Shown here in pieces: positions 8,978 through 18,214 of a stretch of 64,000 nt of DNA. The stretch's first letter is position 1, and every line of letters begins with the position of its first letter. A model generated the notes under the pieces. The model saw only the letters and a list, made by a program, of their open reading frames with translations. It searched no databases and was not told the DNA's origin. Made by a program: the position numbers and the translations under genes. This stretch comes from Sphingomonas sp. TREG-RG-20F-R18-01 (GTDB taxonomy: Bacteria; Pseudomonadota; Alphaproteobacteria; Sphingomonadales; Sphingomonadaceae): the NCBI RefSeq assembly GCF_022662475.1, contig NZ_JAKNQQ010000001.1, forward strand, positions 992,001 through 1,056,000, given 5' to 3'.

Positions 8978-10366
8978 TCAGTCGTGCGCCGCGCCCGATC
9001 GAACATGCGGGATCGCGATGGTGATCGCGCTGCCCTGCTCCGCGATCGCCAGCGTGAACCCGTGGAGGTCGGCGATCGCGCGGACCAGGCTGAGCCCCAG
9101 TCCCGTGCCCGGCACGTTCTGCAAGCCCCGCGCACGGAAGAAGCGCTGGAACACCCGCTCGCGGTCGGCTTGGGCGATGCCCGGCCCGGCGTCCGCCACC
9201 GTGATCCAGGCCCCGTCCGCGCCGGTACGCAGCGACAGCGTTACGCGGCCGCCCGGCGGACCGAACTTGACCGCATTGTCGATCAGGTTGGACAGGGTCT
9301 CGCCCAGCAGATCGCGGTCCGCTGCGACCGTGGCGGCCCCCTCGATCTCGATCGCGAGGGTTCGTCCGCTGTCCTCGGCGACCGGGGCGTAGAGCTCCCC
9401 GACATCGCGTACCAGCGCGGCCAGATCGACTGTCGCGAACCCGGCGCATTTGGCGCGGTGTTCGATCTCGTGGATGCGCAGCAGCGCGGCGACGATCGCC
9501 AGCGCCTGGTCGACGTCCGCCAGCGTCGCCGCGCCCGCGCGGGCAAAGTCCTCGCGCGTCTCGGCGTCGTCCATCTCGCGCTCGACCCGCGCGCGCAGCC
9601 GGGTGAGCGGGGTGCGGAGCTGGTGCGCGATATCGTCGCCGATCCCGCGGACCTCGCCTACCAATGTCTCGGTCCGATCCAGCATCGTGTTGATGTGCGC
9701 GCACAATTGCCCGAAACTGTCCGGATGCTCGCCGACCGGCAGGCGCTTGGTGAGTTCGCCGCGGCTGATCTGTTCGGCGAGCCGGCGGACCGCGTCGATC
9801 TGGCGTCCGGCGCGCCGCGCGGCGAACCAGCCGCCCAGCATCGCAAGCAACAGCCCCGGCACCAGCGCGAACAGCAACGTCCGCTCGACGATCCGCTGCG
9901 CCTGCTCGCTGTCGTCGAGATCGATCCCCGAGAACAGCAATTGCGCGCCCGGCAGCCGGCACAGCCGCGCGCGCGCGACATCGGTCGACTTGCCCGGCAA
10001 GGCGGTGGGGGTAACAGTGGCGGTGCCGATCCCGCCGACCGAAATATCGGCAGGCAGAACCGCGACATTGCCGTACAACACGCGGCCGCGCTCGGTTGCG
10101 ATCGCAAGGAACCGGTCGCGGTGGATGTCGAGCTCGAGCTGGCGATGCAGTTCCATCGGCCGCGCGCCCGGCGCGAGCGCGGCGAAAGCGGTGCAATCGT
10201 GTCGAAGCGCCTCGTCCAGCTCGCCGCGATGCCCCTCGCGCGCCGACACCCAGAACAGCGCCGCCATCACCAGCGACTGGACCGCGAGCAACATCGCGAT
10301 CGCGACGCCCCACCGAACCAAGGCGCCGCGACCGATCACCCGTGCCATCACCTCACGCAGGGGCAT
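8978..10366 (-). CDS. Two-component sensor histidine kinase
   Basis: Membrane sensor kinase of up to 462 residues. TM1 is about residues 16-40 and TM2 about 162-182, with a periplasmic domain of about 120 residues between them, then HAMP (to about 235), an H box DDIAHQLRTPLTRL with H248, and an ATPase domain with NLIDNAVKFG, DAGPGI and GTGLGLSLV. The gene overlaps the upstream response regulator by 14 bases if ATG 10366 is used; an internal ATG at 10348 would give a 4-base gap and is equally possible. The stimulus is unknown; EnvZ/QseC-like layout only. Confidence 0.92.
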   Translation of the reverse strand: MPLREVMARVIGRGALVRWGVAIAMLLAVQSLVMAALFWVSAREGHRGELDEALRHDCTAFAALAPGARPMELHRQLELDIHRDRFLAIATERGRVLYGNVAVLPADISVGGIGTATVTPTALPGKSTDVARARLCRLPGAQLLFSGIDLDDSEQAQRIVERTLLFALVPGLLLAMLGGWFAARRAGRQIDAVRRLAEQISRGELTKRLPVGEHPDSFGQLCAHINTMLDRTETLVGEVRGIGDDIAHQLRTPLTRLRARVEREMDDAETREDFARAGAATLADVDQALAIVAALLRIHEIEHRAKCAGFATVDLAALVRDVGELYAPVAEDSGRTLAIEIEGAATVAADRDLLGETLSNLIDNAVKFGPPGGRVTLSLRTGADGAWITVADAGPGIAQADRERVFQRFFRARGLQNVPGTGLGLSLVRAIADLHGFTLAIAEQGSAITIAIPHVRSGAAHD

Positions 10367-11030
10367 CGAAGCGATACCCTTCCCCGCGCACGTTGCGTAT
10401 CAGCGGCACGTCGCCCTCGCCATCGACCTTCCGGCGGAGGCGGCTCATGTGGACGTCGACGACGTTGCTGCGCGGGTCGAAATTATAGCCCCAGACGTCC
10501 TGCAACAGCATCATCCGCGTGACGACCCGGCCGGGCCGGCGCACGAGATATTCGAGCAGCAGCAGTTCGCGCGGCAACAGCTCGAGGTCGCGCCCGTTGC
10601 GCATCGCGCTGCCGCCGAGCAGGTCGATGTCGATCGGCCCCGCGAACAGCCGCGTCTCGCGCCCCTCGACCGGGCGGCGCAGCAATGCCTCGATCCGCGC
10701 GAGCAATTCGATCAGCGCGAACGGCTTGGGCAGATAATCGTCGCCGCCCGCGCGCAGGCCGCGCACCCGATCGTCGAGGCTTCCCATCGCGCTGAGCACC
10801 AGCGCGGGCGTGCGGATCCCCTCGCTGCGCATCGTCGCGATCAGGTCGAGCCCCTCGCTGTCCGGCAATTGCCGGTCGACGATCACCAGATCGTTGCCAT
10901 TCGCGCGGATCGCGGCAAGCCCGCCTTCGCCGGTCGCCTCGCGCACCGCAACATAGCCCGCGCGCGTCAGCCCGAGCAGGATCTCCTGCGCGGTACCGTC
11001 GTCATCCTCGATCAGCAATATTGTCGCCAC
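10353..11030 (-). CDS. OmpR/PhoB-family response regulator
   Basis: A 225-residue response regulator with receiver domain (phosphoacceptor D52 in VIVDRQLPD, K102 in YLPKPF) and a C-terminal winged helix (residues about 130-222) with RELLLLEYL and SNVVDVHMSRLRRKV. It is the first gene of the two-gene regulator-kinase operon. It is divergent from the dps-like gene, with about 170 bases between them, so the pair could act on that promoter, although there is no direct sign of it. Confidence 0.94.
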   Translation of the reverse strand: MATILLIEDDDGTAQEILLGLTRAGYVAVREATGEGGLAAIRANGNDLVIVDRQLPDSEGLDLIATMRSEGIRTPALVLSAMGSLDDRVRGLRAGGDDYLPKPFALIELLARIEALLRRPVEGRETRLFAGPIDIDLLGGSAMRNGRDLELLPRELLLLEYLVRRPGRVVTRMMLLQDVWGYNFDPRSNVVDVHMSRLRRKVDGEGDVPLIRNVRGEGYRFDAPA

Positions 11031-11142
11031 GCGCCTGCGTCCCCGGTCGATCGCTGCCTAACGCGTCGCGTAGCACAGCGGGTGCGGCGCGGGACTGTGA
11101 ATTGGCGTTCATTTTGTTGCGATGATTTAACCCGATCCGGCC

Positions 11143-11168
11143 GGAACTGTGAGGGGCTTGCCCCGGTT
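11143..11168 (+). promoter_or_regulatory. EcfG-type general stress promoter
   Basis: GGAACT, 16 bases, then GGTT, 32 bases before the dps-like ATG. This closely follows the GGAAC-N(17-18)-GTT pattern of EcfG/SigT-dependent promoters in alphaproteobacteria, which are activated through the PhyR-NepR pathway. Dps genes are frequent members of that regulon. Confidence 0.6.
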
Positions 11169-11200
11169 CATGGGGTCTTCCCAGAGTATGAGGACCGAGT

Positions 11201-11767
11201 ATGAAGCTTCTTCAAACGAGCGCAGCAATCCTGCTCGCCACGATCGTAACGCAGGCGCCGGCGTCGGCGCAGGACCTGTCGATCTACCGTTCGGCGCAGG
11301 CCCCGCGGCAGGTGCCGCTGACCGCCGACAAGGCGCGCCCGACCGCCCAGGCGCTCCAGGCGACGTTGTACGAGCTGATCGGGCTGCAGCAGAACATCCA
11401 GCAGTTGCACTGGAACGTCACCGGCCCGACCTTCTATTCGACGCATGAGATGCTCGGTGAGTTCTACAAGACGGTGGCCGGCTATATCGACACGGTCGCC
11501 GAGCGGAACCGGGCCCTTGGCGTGCCGGTCGACGGCCGTCCGTCGGCAGTCGCGGCGAATGCGCAGTTGCCCGAACTGCCGTTCGCCGAGACCAAGGACG
11601 CCGAAGGGCTCAAGATGCTGACGGTCGCGTTCAAGACCGAGAACGACCGGATCTACGCCCGCATCAAGGCGACCGAAGAGACTGATCCGGTGACGTCGAA
11701 CATGCTGCAGGAAGTGGCGCATGACATCGACAAGCAGCTGTGGATGCTGCGCGCGCATCAGCTGTAA
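11201..11767 (+). CDS. Dps-like ferritin with signal peptide
   Basis: A 188-residue Dps/ferritin-like four-helix protein. Residues 1-23 form a clear Sec signal peptide (hydrophobic core then PASA|Q), so the protein is probably periplasmic, whereas classical Dps is cytosolic and binds DNA. Dps ligands align as H70 (LHWNVTG), H82, D97 and E101 (IDTVAER), but the Asp that normally follows HEML is Gly86, with Glu87 next to it. A GAGGA ribosome site lies seven bases before ATG 11201 and an EcfG-like promoter upstream. A role in iron or peroxide protection of the envelope is inferred. Confidence 0.87.
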   Translation: MKLLQTSAAILLATIVTQAPASAQDLSIYRSAQAPRQVPLTADKARPTAQALQATLYELIGLQQNIQQLHWNVTGPTFYSTHEMLGEFYKTVAGYIDTVAERNRALGVPVDGRPSAVAANAQLPELPFAETKDAEGLKMLTVAFKTENDRIYARIKATEETDPVTSNMLQEVAHDIDKQLWMLRAHQL

Positions 11768-12107
11768 TCGACGGCGGCGGGTCGCGGTTTGAGCGGCCTG
11801 CCGCGCCCGTGCGTCATTCTCGCGGGGACGAGTTTCCATAATCGCAACGGTCGGGTCTCGTTCGGTCCGCCAGCCGAAGTGGATCCCCGCCCCCGCGAGA
11901 TCGCCGAGAAAGTCGCTCTCCCCCCGCCCGTCACCCCGGCGCAGGCCGGGGCCTCCATGCTAGCCAGACGCAGCCGGGGATACAGGACTCGATCGCACCG
12001 CCTCCCCCGGGCAACTAACCGGTCCCGGCTTTCATCCGCGTAACGGGAGGAGTTGGCGCGGCTTGCGCAGAAGGCTTGCGGAGACGGGGGAGGACACGGC
12101 GATGACC
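11768..12107. repeat. Gap with REP-like units
   Basis: A 340-base convergent gap between the dps-like gene and emrB. It holds one copy of the CGTCACCCCGGCG palindrome at 11929-11951 and a second repeat type around 11813-11900 in which GTCATTCTCGCGGGG is answered by GGATCCCCGCCCCCGCGAGA. No gene or T-tract terminator is visible. Confidence 0.55.
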
Positions 12108-13649
12108 TCAGTCTGCCGCCACCACCAGGTCGCTCGGCGCAGGACGGCGCGTCAGCCAGATGACACCGATCATCACCACCGCCATCCATCCGCAGATCCA
12201 GAACAATTCGAGCGACGACAGCAGATACGACTGGTTGACGATCTGCCGCATCACCGAACCGGCGGCCTGCTGCTGCGTCATTCCGGCATTCTGCAACTGC
12301 CCGATCGCCTGCCGGTAGATTGGCGAATAGTCGGTCCCGACCTCCGTCAGCCGCGTCTGGTGCAGCGCCTCGCGCCGGTCCCACGAGGTCGTGATGATCG
12401 ACGCGGCGAAGCTTCCCGCGGTGATGCGCGCGAAGTTCGAGATTCCGCTTGCCGAAGGCACCCGATCGCCCGGAATGCCGTCGAACGAGATGGTGACGAG
12501 CGGCACGAAGAACATGCTCATCGCCAGCCCCTGCAACAGCAGCGGGAACATCAGCGTCCAGAAACTCGCGTCGGGGGTATATTGCGAGCGCAGGAAATAC
12601 GAGCCGGCAAAGGCGAGGAACGCCATCGTCGTCAGCCAGCGCGGATCGATCTTGAGCCGCCCGACGAACGGCGTCGCGATCACCGCGACGATCCCGCTGG
12701 GCGCGGCGACGAACCCCGCCCAGGTCGCGGTGTACCCCATCTGCTCCTGCAGCCACAGCGGGAGCAGCAGGTTGTTGGCGAAGAACAGCGCATAGCCGAG
12801 GCACAAGGCCAGCGTCCCGAACGCGAAGTTGCGCCGACGGAACAGGCTGAGGTCGACCGCGGGATTGCCGTCGGTGATCTCCCAGATCAGCCATGCGACG
12901 AACCCGACCACCGCGCACACCAAGAGAATCACGATCAGCGGGTTGTTGAACCAGTCGCGATCCTTGCCGAGATCGAGCATCGTCTGCAGGCTGAACACCC
13001 AGAAGGCGAGCAGGATCAGCCCGACCGTATCGATCGGCAATTTGCGGGTCGGGGTCTCGCGGCTCGCGAGCGAGCGCCACGACACGAACGCGCAGGCGAT
13101 GCCGACGGGGACGTTGATCAGGAAGATCCAGCCCCAATGGTAATTGTCTGAGATATAACCGCCCAGCACCGGCCCGAGCACCGGCGCGGTCAGCGTCGTC
13201 ATCGACCAGATGCTGAGCGCGGTGCCGCGTTTGTGCGCAGGGAAGATCGCGATCAGCAGCGCCTGGCTACCCGGGATCATCGGCCCCGACACCGCGCCCT
13301 GCAGGATGCGGAAGCCGATCAGCGACGACAGGTCCCACGCAAGGCCGCACAGCAACGACGCGATCGTGAACAGCACCACCGACACGGTAAAGGTCCGCAC
13401 CACGCCGAACCGCTGCATCAGCCAGCCGGTCAGCGGGACGGTCACGCCATTGGCGACCGCGAACGACGTGATCACCCACGTGCCGTTATCGGTCGAGACG
13501 CCGAGGTTGCCCGCGATCGTCGGCAGCGAGACGTTCGCGATCGTCCCGTCGAGCACCTGCATGAACGTGCCGAGCGCGAGGGCGATCGAGGTGACGGCAA
13601 GCGCCGCCCCCCGCAGCGGGGCCGCCCCCGCGCCGGCGGATGCGCTCAC
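12108..13649 (-). CDS. emrB: EmrB-type DHA2 family drug:proton antiporter
   Basis: A 513-residue major facilitator with 14 predicted spans, DHA2/EmrB family. Typical signals are GTFMQVLDGTIANVSLPTIA in span 1, the loop motif GWLMQRFGVVRTF and the antiporter motif C region APVLGPVLGG. It exports hydrophobic drugs through EmrA and the outer membrane channel. The start is GTG at 13649, overlapping the emrA stop (GTGA); the open frame continues far upstream but that part lies over emrA. Order marR, outer membrane factor, emrA, emrB forms one operon with overlapping stops and starts. Confidence 0.93.
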   Translation of the reverse strand: MSASAGAGAAPLRGAALAVTSIALALGTFMQVLDGTIANVSLPTIAGNLGVSTDNGTWVITSFAVANGVTVPLTGWLMQRFGVVRTFTVSVVLFTIASLLCGLAWDLSSLIGFRILQGAVSGPMIPGSQALLIAIFPAHKRGTALSIWSMTTLTAPVLGPVLGGYISDNYHWGWIFLINVPVGIACAFVSWRSLASRETPTRKLPIDTVGLILLAFWVFSLQTMLDLGKDRDWFNNPLIVILLVCAVVGFVAWLIWEITDGNPAVDLSLFRRRNFAFGTLALCLGYALFFANNLLLPLWLQEQMGYTATWAGFVAAPSGIVAVIATPFVGRLKIDPRWLTTMAFLAFAGSYFLRSQYTPDASFWTLMFPLLLQGLAMSMFFVPLVTISFDGIPGDRVPSASGISNFARITAGSFAASIITTSWDRREALHQTRLTEVGTDYSPIYRQAIGQLQNAGMTQQQAAGSVMRQIVNQSYLLSSLELFWICGWMAVVMIGVIWLTRRPAPSDLVVAAD

Positions 13650-14917
13650 CGCGCGCGTCCGGATGTCTGGGTCCCCAAATTCTGCGCGATGATCCGGCGG
13701 ACCAGCGCATCGACTTCGGGGCCACCGTCGAGGCTCTGCTGCACGCCGCCCGCGGGCGCGGTACTCCCTGCGACCATCGGGCCGGACAGGTTGGTGGTCG
13801 AGACGATCGCATTGACCGACAGCCCGATGCGCAGCGGATGCGCGCGCAGTTCGGCGGGATCGAGCGCGATCCGCACGGGGACGCGCTGGACAATCTTGAT
13901 CCAGTTGCCCGAGGCGTTCTGCGGCGGGAGCAGCGAGAAGGCGTTGCCGCTCCCTGCCCCGAGCCCGAGCACCTTGCCGTGGAAGGTGACGGCCTTGCCA
14001 TAGACATCGGCGGTGATCGTCACCGGCTGCCCGACGCGGAGATGCTGAAGCTGCGTCTCGCGGAAGTTGGCGTCGATCCACAGGCTGTCGAGCGGCACCA
14101 CCGCCATCAGCGGGGTTCCGGCGGCAACACGCTGACCGAGCTGGACGGTGCGCTGCGCGACGATCCCCGCGACCGGCGCGACGATCTTCATGTGGCTGCC
14201 GTCGATCGCGGCGCGGCGCACGTCGGCGATTGCGGCAAGGACCTGCGGGTTGTTGGCGATGTCGGTGCCGGCGACCGTGCTCGCTGCCTGCGCCTGACGG
14301 GCACGGGCGAGCGCAACGGCGGCGCGCGCGGTGGTGATCGCGTCGGACGCGTGCGACAGTTCCTCGCCCGAGATCGCGCCGTCGCGTGCCGCGCCCTGGC
14401 GGCGGGTGTAGTCGTTCTGCGCGCGCGACAGGTCGGCCTGCGCCTGCGCGATTTCCGCACCCGCCTCGTCGACCTGCGCATGCGTCGAGCGGACTGCGCG
14501 GACCGCACGGCCGAGCGCCGCCTCGGCCGCATCCATCTGGACGCCGACCGTGGCCGGGTCGAGATCGATCAGCGGCTGGCCGCGCTTGACCGACTGGGTG
14601 TTGTCCGCGTGGAGCGCAAGGACGGTCCCACCGTCGCGTGCCGTCACCGAGACGACGTTGCCCGCGACATAGGCGTCGTCGGTTTCCTCGGTCGCCGGCG
14701 CGGTGAAGACGCTGATGCCGTACAGGATCAGCCCGATCAGCACGACCAGTGCGAGGATCAGGAACCCGATCCGCCGGATCCGCGACCGCCGCTTGATCGC
14801 GGGGTCGACCGGCGTGGGGGGCGGTTCGGCGGCGATCGGCTCGGGGCCGACGACGGGGTCGATACGCTCGGCGGTTTCCGCTTCGCGCTTCCAGTCGGTG
14901 GGGGTCTGGTCGTTCAT
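13646..14917 (-). CDS. emrA: EmrA-type HlyD-family membrane fusion protein
   Basis: A 423-residue periplasmic adaptor of the HlyD/EmrA family. A single membrane anchor lies at about residues 45-70 (GFLILALVVLIGLILYGISV), followed by DDAYVAGN, the hallmark of EmrA, a lipoyl/hairpin part with a long coiled coil (about 110-220), and the second barrel half with VAPVAGIVAQRTVQLGQRV. It bridges EmrB and the outer membrane channel. It overlaps the channel gene by four bases (ATGA) and emrB by four bases. Confidence 0.93.
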   Translation of the reverse strand: MNDQTPTDWKREAETAERIDPVVGPEPIAAEPPPTPVDPAIKRRSRIRRIGFLILALVVLIGLILYGISVFTAPATEETDDAYVAGNVVSVTARDGGTVLALHADNTQSVKRGQPLIDLDPATVGVQMDAAEAALGRAVRAVRSTHAQVDEAGAEIAQAQADLSRAQNDYTRRQGAARDGAISGEELSHASDAITTARAAVALARARQAQAASTVAGTDIANNPQVLAAIADVRRAAIDGSHMKIVAPVAGIVAQRTVQLGQRVAAGTPLMAVVPLDSLWIDANFRETQLQHLRVGQPVTITADVYGKAVTFHGKVLGLGAGSGNAFSLLPPQNASGNWIKIVQRVPVRIALDPAELRAHPLRIGLSVNAIVSTTNLSGPMVAGSTAPAGGVQQSLDGGPEVDALVRRIIAQNLGTQTSGRAR

Positions 14918-16341
14918 GATGCGCTGTCCGCAAGGGCCGCTGCAGGCGGCGGGGAAGGTTCGAAACCACCGCCAAGCGCGGCGATGAGCTGGATGCGACG
15001 GGTCAGCGCATCGGACTGGAGCCCGACCAGCGCCTGTTCCGCCTCGAGCAGGCGGAAGCCCGCGTCGATGCTGTCGAGCTGCGAGCCGAGCCCGGTCGAG
15101 ACACGGACCTGATCGAGCCGCACCGTCTCGCGCAGACCCGCGACGACGCGGCGTTGCGCGAGCGTATCCTGGTCGGTCGCGCGGACTTGCGTCAGCGCAT
15201 CCGCCGAGTCCCGCACCGCGCCGAGCACCGCATCGTCATAAGCGGCGACCGCCTCGTCGAGCGTCGCGGTCGCGCCACGATATTGTGCCTTGAGCTTGCC
15301 GCCCTCGAAGATCGGCACGTGGATCGCCGGGCCTGCGCCATAGGTTCGCGCGCCGAGATCGAAGAAGCTGCCGAGCCCGAGCGCGGCGAAGCCTGCGAGC
15401 GCCTGGATGCTGACGTTGGGCAGGAAGTCCGCGCGGGCGACCTTGCGGCCCGCGGCGGCGGAATCGATCCGCGCCTGCCCGGCGAGCAGATCGGGACGCC
15501 GCCCGAGCAGGTCGGCCGGAAGTACGTCCGGGACCACCGGCGGCGCATCGAACGCCAGTTTGGGACTGCCGACCTGCGGGTAGAAATCCGCGCCGCGCCC
15601 GACCAGAGCGGCGATCGCATGGACGAGCAATTCGCGCTGCGCGACCGCGCGGGTGCGCGCCTGATCGGCTTCGGCGAGCAGCGTCTCGGCCTGGCGCAGC
15701 TCGAACTGGCTGGCGAGCTTGTTGCGGATCCGCGAGTTGACGAAGCCCAGCGCCTGCCGCCGCGTCGCGACGAAGCTGTCGGCGACACGGATCAGCTGGT
15801 CGGCGCGTGCGAGCCCGACCCAGGCCTGCGCGATCGAGGTCGATACCATCAGCCGCGCCGCCGCCGCATCGAGCGCCGCCGCCGCCACATCGGCGCGCGC
15901 GCCAGCCACCAGCGCGCGCTGGCGGCCGAACAGGTCTAGGTTCCAGTTGAGGTTCGCCTGCACCGACGTGGTCGGATAGGCGTTGCCCGCATAAGGCGGC
16001 GGGTAAAGCGAGCGCTCCGGGAAGCGCTGATACGTCGACTGGCCGTCGAGCGTCACCTGCGGCAACTGGTCGCCACGCCGCACCCCGAGCGTCGCCTGCG
16101 CCATCCGCACCCGCGCAAGCGCGCGGTCGAGCGACGGATTGGCGGCGAAGCCCATCGTTACCAGCGTATCGAGCTGCGGATCCTTGAACGCGGTCCACCA
16201 GTCCGCCGCGATCGGCGTGGCGGTGTCGCTGAGACCAAGCGTCGTCGGCTGGACCTGTGCGACCTGCGGCGGATCGTGCGGGACCGCGGCGCAGGACGAC
16301 AACAGCACCGCCGCGAGCGAGACGATGCCGGTCGCGCGCAT
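14914..16341 (-). CDS. NodT/OprM-type outer membrane efflux lipoprotein
   Basis: A 475-residue TolC-superfamily channel of the NodT/OprM lipoprotein group. Residues 1-17 end in the lipobox LLSSC, so the mature protein starts with a lipidated Cys. DWWTAFKDPQLDTLV, NPSLDRALARVRMA and the later GRRPDLLAGQ are family signatures. ATG 16341 overlaps the marR stop as TGATG; a GTG three bases earlier is an alternative. It forms the outer membrane exit of the EmrAB pump encoded by the next two genes. Confidence 0.93.
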   Translation of the reverse strand: MRATGIVSLAAVLLSSCAAVPHDPPQVAQVQPTTLGLSDTATPIAADWWTAFKDPQLDTLVTMGFAANPSLDRALARVRMAQATLGVRRGDQLPQVTLDGQSTYQRFPERSLYPPPYAGNAYPTTSVQANLNWNLDLFGRQRALVAGARADVAAAALDAAAARLMVSTSIAQAWVGLARADQLIRVADSFVATRRQALGFVNSRIRNKLASQFELRQAETLLAEADQARTRAVAQRELLVHAIAALVGRGADFYPQVGSPKLAFDAPPVVPDVLPADLLGRRPDLLAGQARIDSAAAGRKVARADFLPNVSIQALAGFAALGLGSFFDLGARTYGAGPAIHVPIFEGGKLKAQYRGATATLDEAVAAYDDAVLGAVRDSADALTQVRATDQDTLAQRRVVAGLRETVRLDQVRVSTGLGSQLDSIDAGFRLLEAEQALVGLQSDALTRRIQLIAALGGGFEPSPPPAAALADSAS

Positions 16342-16823
16342 CACTGCACCACCTCCGCCATCGGCGCATCGCCCGCAACGCGTTCCGCGACCGCGAGGAC
16401 ACGCGCGAGCATGTCGACGAATGCTTGCGCCTCGGCCTGGGAGAACTCGGCCATCACTTCGTTCCAGGCGCTGACGACATTGTCCTGCAACTTTGCGACG
16501 GTCGCGCCGCCGAGATCGGTCGATACGAGGCGAACGACGCGGCGATCCTCGCCGCTGCGGTCGCGCGCCATCAGGCCACGCGTCTCGAGCACGTCGATGA
16601 GTCGTGTGGTCGCTCCGGTCGTCAACCCGAGCTCGCGTGCGAGTTCACCCGCGTTGCCGACCATCCCATCGCGCACGACCTTGATCGCGACCCATTGCTG
16701 ATAGGTCAGCTCGCGCCCCTCGATGCGCGATTCGACATAGGCCGACATCGTCTTGTCGAGCCGGCGCAGCAGCCGGCCGGGCGCACGGCTGGCCGCGCAA
16801 TCCTCGACGTTGAACACCGCCAT
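16341..16823 (-). CDS. MarR-family transcriptional regulator
   Basis: A 160-residue MarR winged-helix protein; the DNA-recognition helix is around GLTTGATTRLIDVLETRGL and the wing around RDRSGEDRRVVRL. It is the first gene of the efflux operon and so is the likely local repressor, as EmrR/MprA is in E. coli. GAGGA lies 10 bases before the ATG, and a CTGCA-GG-TGCAG palindrome 17 bases further up is a candidate operator. Confidence 0.92.
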   Translation of the reverse strand: MAVFNVEDCAASRAPGRLLRRLDKTMSAYVESRIEGRELTYQQWVAIKVVRDGMVGNAGELARELGLTTGATTRLIDVLETRGLMARDRSGEDRRVVRLVSTDLGGATVAKLQDNVVSAWNEVMAEFSQAEAQAFVDMLARVLAVAERVAGDAPMAEVVQ

Positions 16824-16839
16824 CTATCTTAGTCCTCAT

Positions 16840-16857
16840 TAGCTGCAGGTGCAGATA
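16840..16857. promoter_or_regulatory. Candidate MarR operator
   Basis: An 18-base imperfect palindrome, TAG-CTGCA-GG-TGCAG-ATA, 17 bases before the marR ATG. On the minus strand it overlaps the end of a TTGCAA/TATCTG pair spaced 16 bases, which would place it over the promoter of marR and the efflux genes. Size and position suit MarR binding; not proven. Confidence 0.45.
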
Positions 16858-17134
16858 CATCGTGCGAAGGTATTTGCAAGGTGTTGTAAGGAAATGTTGC
16901 CGAGTTTGTTGCGGGAGGTGCCCTTGGCGGGCCCGTCGCCCCGTCCCACGCCGGAGCGGCTGCATTCGCGTCACACCGTTTGCCCGTTGCCCGACGGCCC
17001 CGGCCTTTGAAGGATTACGGGCGGGCGGAGGATGAACTCGCGTTCACTATATTACCGCCAATTAACACGACCGCGCGCGGTGATCCCGATAGGAGAGCGC
17101 CTTCCCGCGACGGGTTGCGGGGGACAGGATACCG

Positions 17135-18214
17135 ATGCTTCCCAGATCCGAACCGTTTCGTCGCCTGTTCCGAAGCCGCCTGCGCAGCGCCGGACTGATC
17201 GGCACCGCGCTGGCGTCGATCGCGGCGACCGTGCCCGTCGTCCACCTCACCCCGCAACAGACCAAGGCCCTTGCGATCCGCACGGCGCGCGCCGAGCCAG
17301 CCGCCGACATGCCGGTCGCGATCGTCCCGGCCACGGTCCAGCCGCCGCTCGGCGCGCGGCGGGCGGTCGCCGCGCCGTTCCAGGGAATCGTGCGACAGAT
17401 TTTCGTCGTCCAGGGCCAGCGTGTGCGCGCGGGCCAGCCGCTTGCGGTCGTCGCGAGCCGCGAAGTGCTCCAGACCGGCGCCGAACTCGCCCGCGCCCGC
17501 GCGCGCGCGCAGCTCGCCGGATCGACCGCCGCGCGCACCGCCGCGCTCGCACGCGCCGGCGTGATCGCCGAAGCCCGCTCGGAAGAGGCCAAGGCCGCGG
17601 CTTATGAAGCGCGCACCGTCGCGACCGAGAACGCGCGCATCCTCGCGCTCGGCGGCGCGGACGGGCGGTCGGGCACCTATACGCTCCGCGCGCCGATCGC
17701 GGGAACGGTCAGCAGCATGGCGATCCAGGCGGGCGGGACGCTCGACGGGATGGCCGCGCCGTTCGTGATCGATGCCACCGGCCAATATGCGCTGACCGCG
17801 CAACTTCCCGAACGCTATGCCGGGCAGGTCCGCAGCGGGATGCGCGTGGTCGTCGCGCCCAACATTTCCGGCAAGATCGTCGCGGTCGGCACCACCGTGG
17901 ATCCCGCGACGCGCTCGCTGTCGATCGGCGCCACCCTTCCCGGCGGCCCCGGCATCGTGCTCGGCCGCGCGCTGTCGGCGACGATCCTCGCGCCGCCCCC
18001 GACCGGTGCGGTGCAGATCCCCGCGGGCGCGCTGACCAGCTATCAGGGCCGCTGGTACGTGTTCGTCGTCACGCCGCGCGGCTATGTGCCGCGCCGCGTC
18101 GAGATCGCCGGGCGCAATGCGCAGCGCGCGGTAATCTCCACCGGACTGCAGCGCGGCGAGACGGTCGCCACGACCGGCGTCACCGAACTCAAGTCGCTGG
18201 TCACCAAGCGCTGA
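17135..18214 (+). CDS. RND efflux periplasmic adaptor, CusB/CzcB-like
   Basis: A 359-residue membrane fusion protein. An N-terminal hydrophobic segment (about residues 18-38) anchors or exports it; then come the barrel part, a lipoyl domain (FQGIVRQIFVVQGQRVRAGQPL), a short alpha-hairpin (about 110-150) and the second half-lipoyl YTLRAPIAGTVSSMAIQAGG. No His-rich metal-binding extension like that of some CzcB proteins is seen. AGGA lies six bases before ATG 17135. Its stop overlaps the RND gene by one base. It is the first gene of a four-gene operon. Confidence 0.9.
   Translation: MLPRSEPFRRLFRSRLRSAGLIGTALASIAATVPVVHLTPQQTKALAIRTARAEPAADMPVAIVPATVQPPLGARRAVAAPFQGIVRQIFVVQGQRVRAGQPLAVVASREVLQTGAELARARARAQLAGSTAARTAALARAGVIAEARSEEAKAAAYEARTVATENARILALGGADGRSGTYTLRAPIAGTVSSMAIQAGGTLDGMAAPFVIDATGQYALTAQLPERYAGQVRSGMRVVVAPNISGKIVAVGTTVDPATRSLSIGATLPGGPGIVLGRALSATILAPPPTGAVQIPAGALTSYQGRWYVFVVTPRGYVPRRVEIAGRNAQRAVISTGLQRGETVATTGVTELKSLVTKR

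Noticed and set aside
8313..10313. Extension of alkB into a 666-residue protein
   Set aside because: The extra part lies over the histidine kinase in another frame and is Arg-rich without motifs.
12108..14975. Extension of emrB to 955 residues
   Set aside because: The extra N-terminal 440 residues lie over emrA in the wrong frame; the GTG at 13649, overlapping the emrA stop, gives the exact EmrB length.
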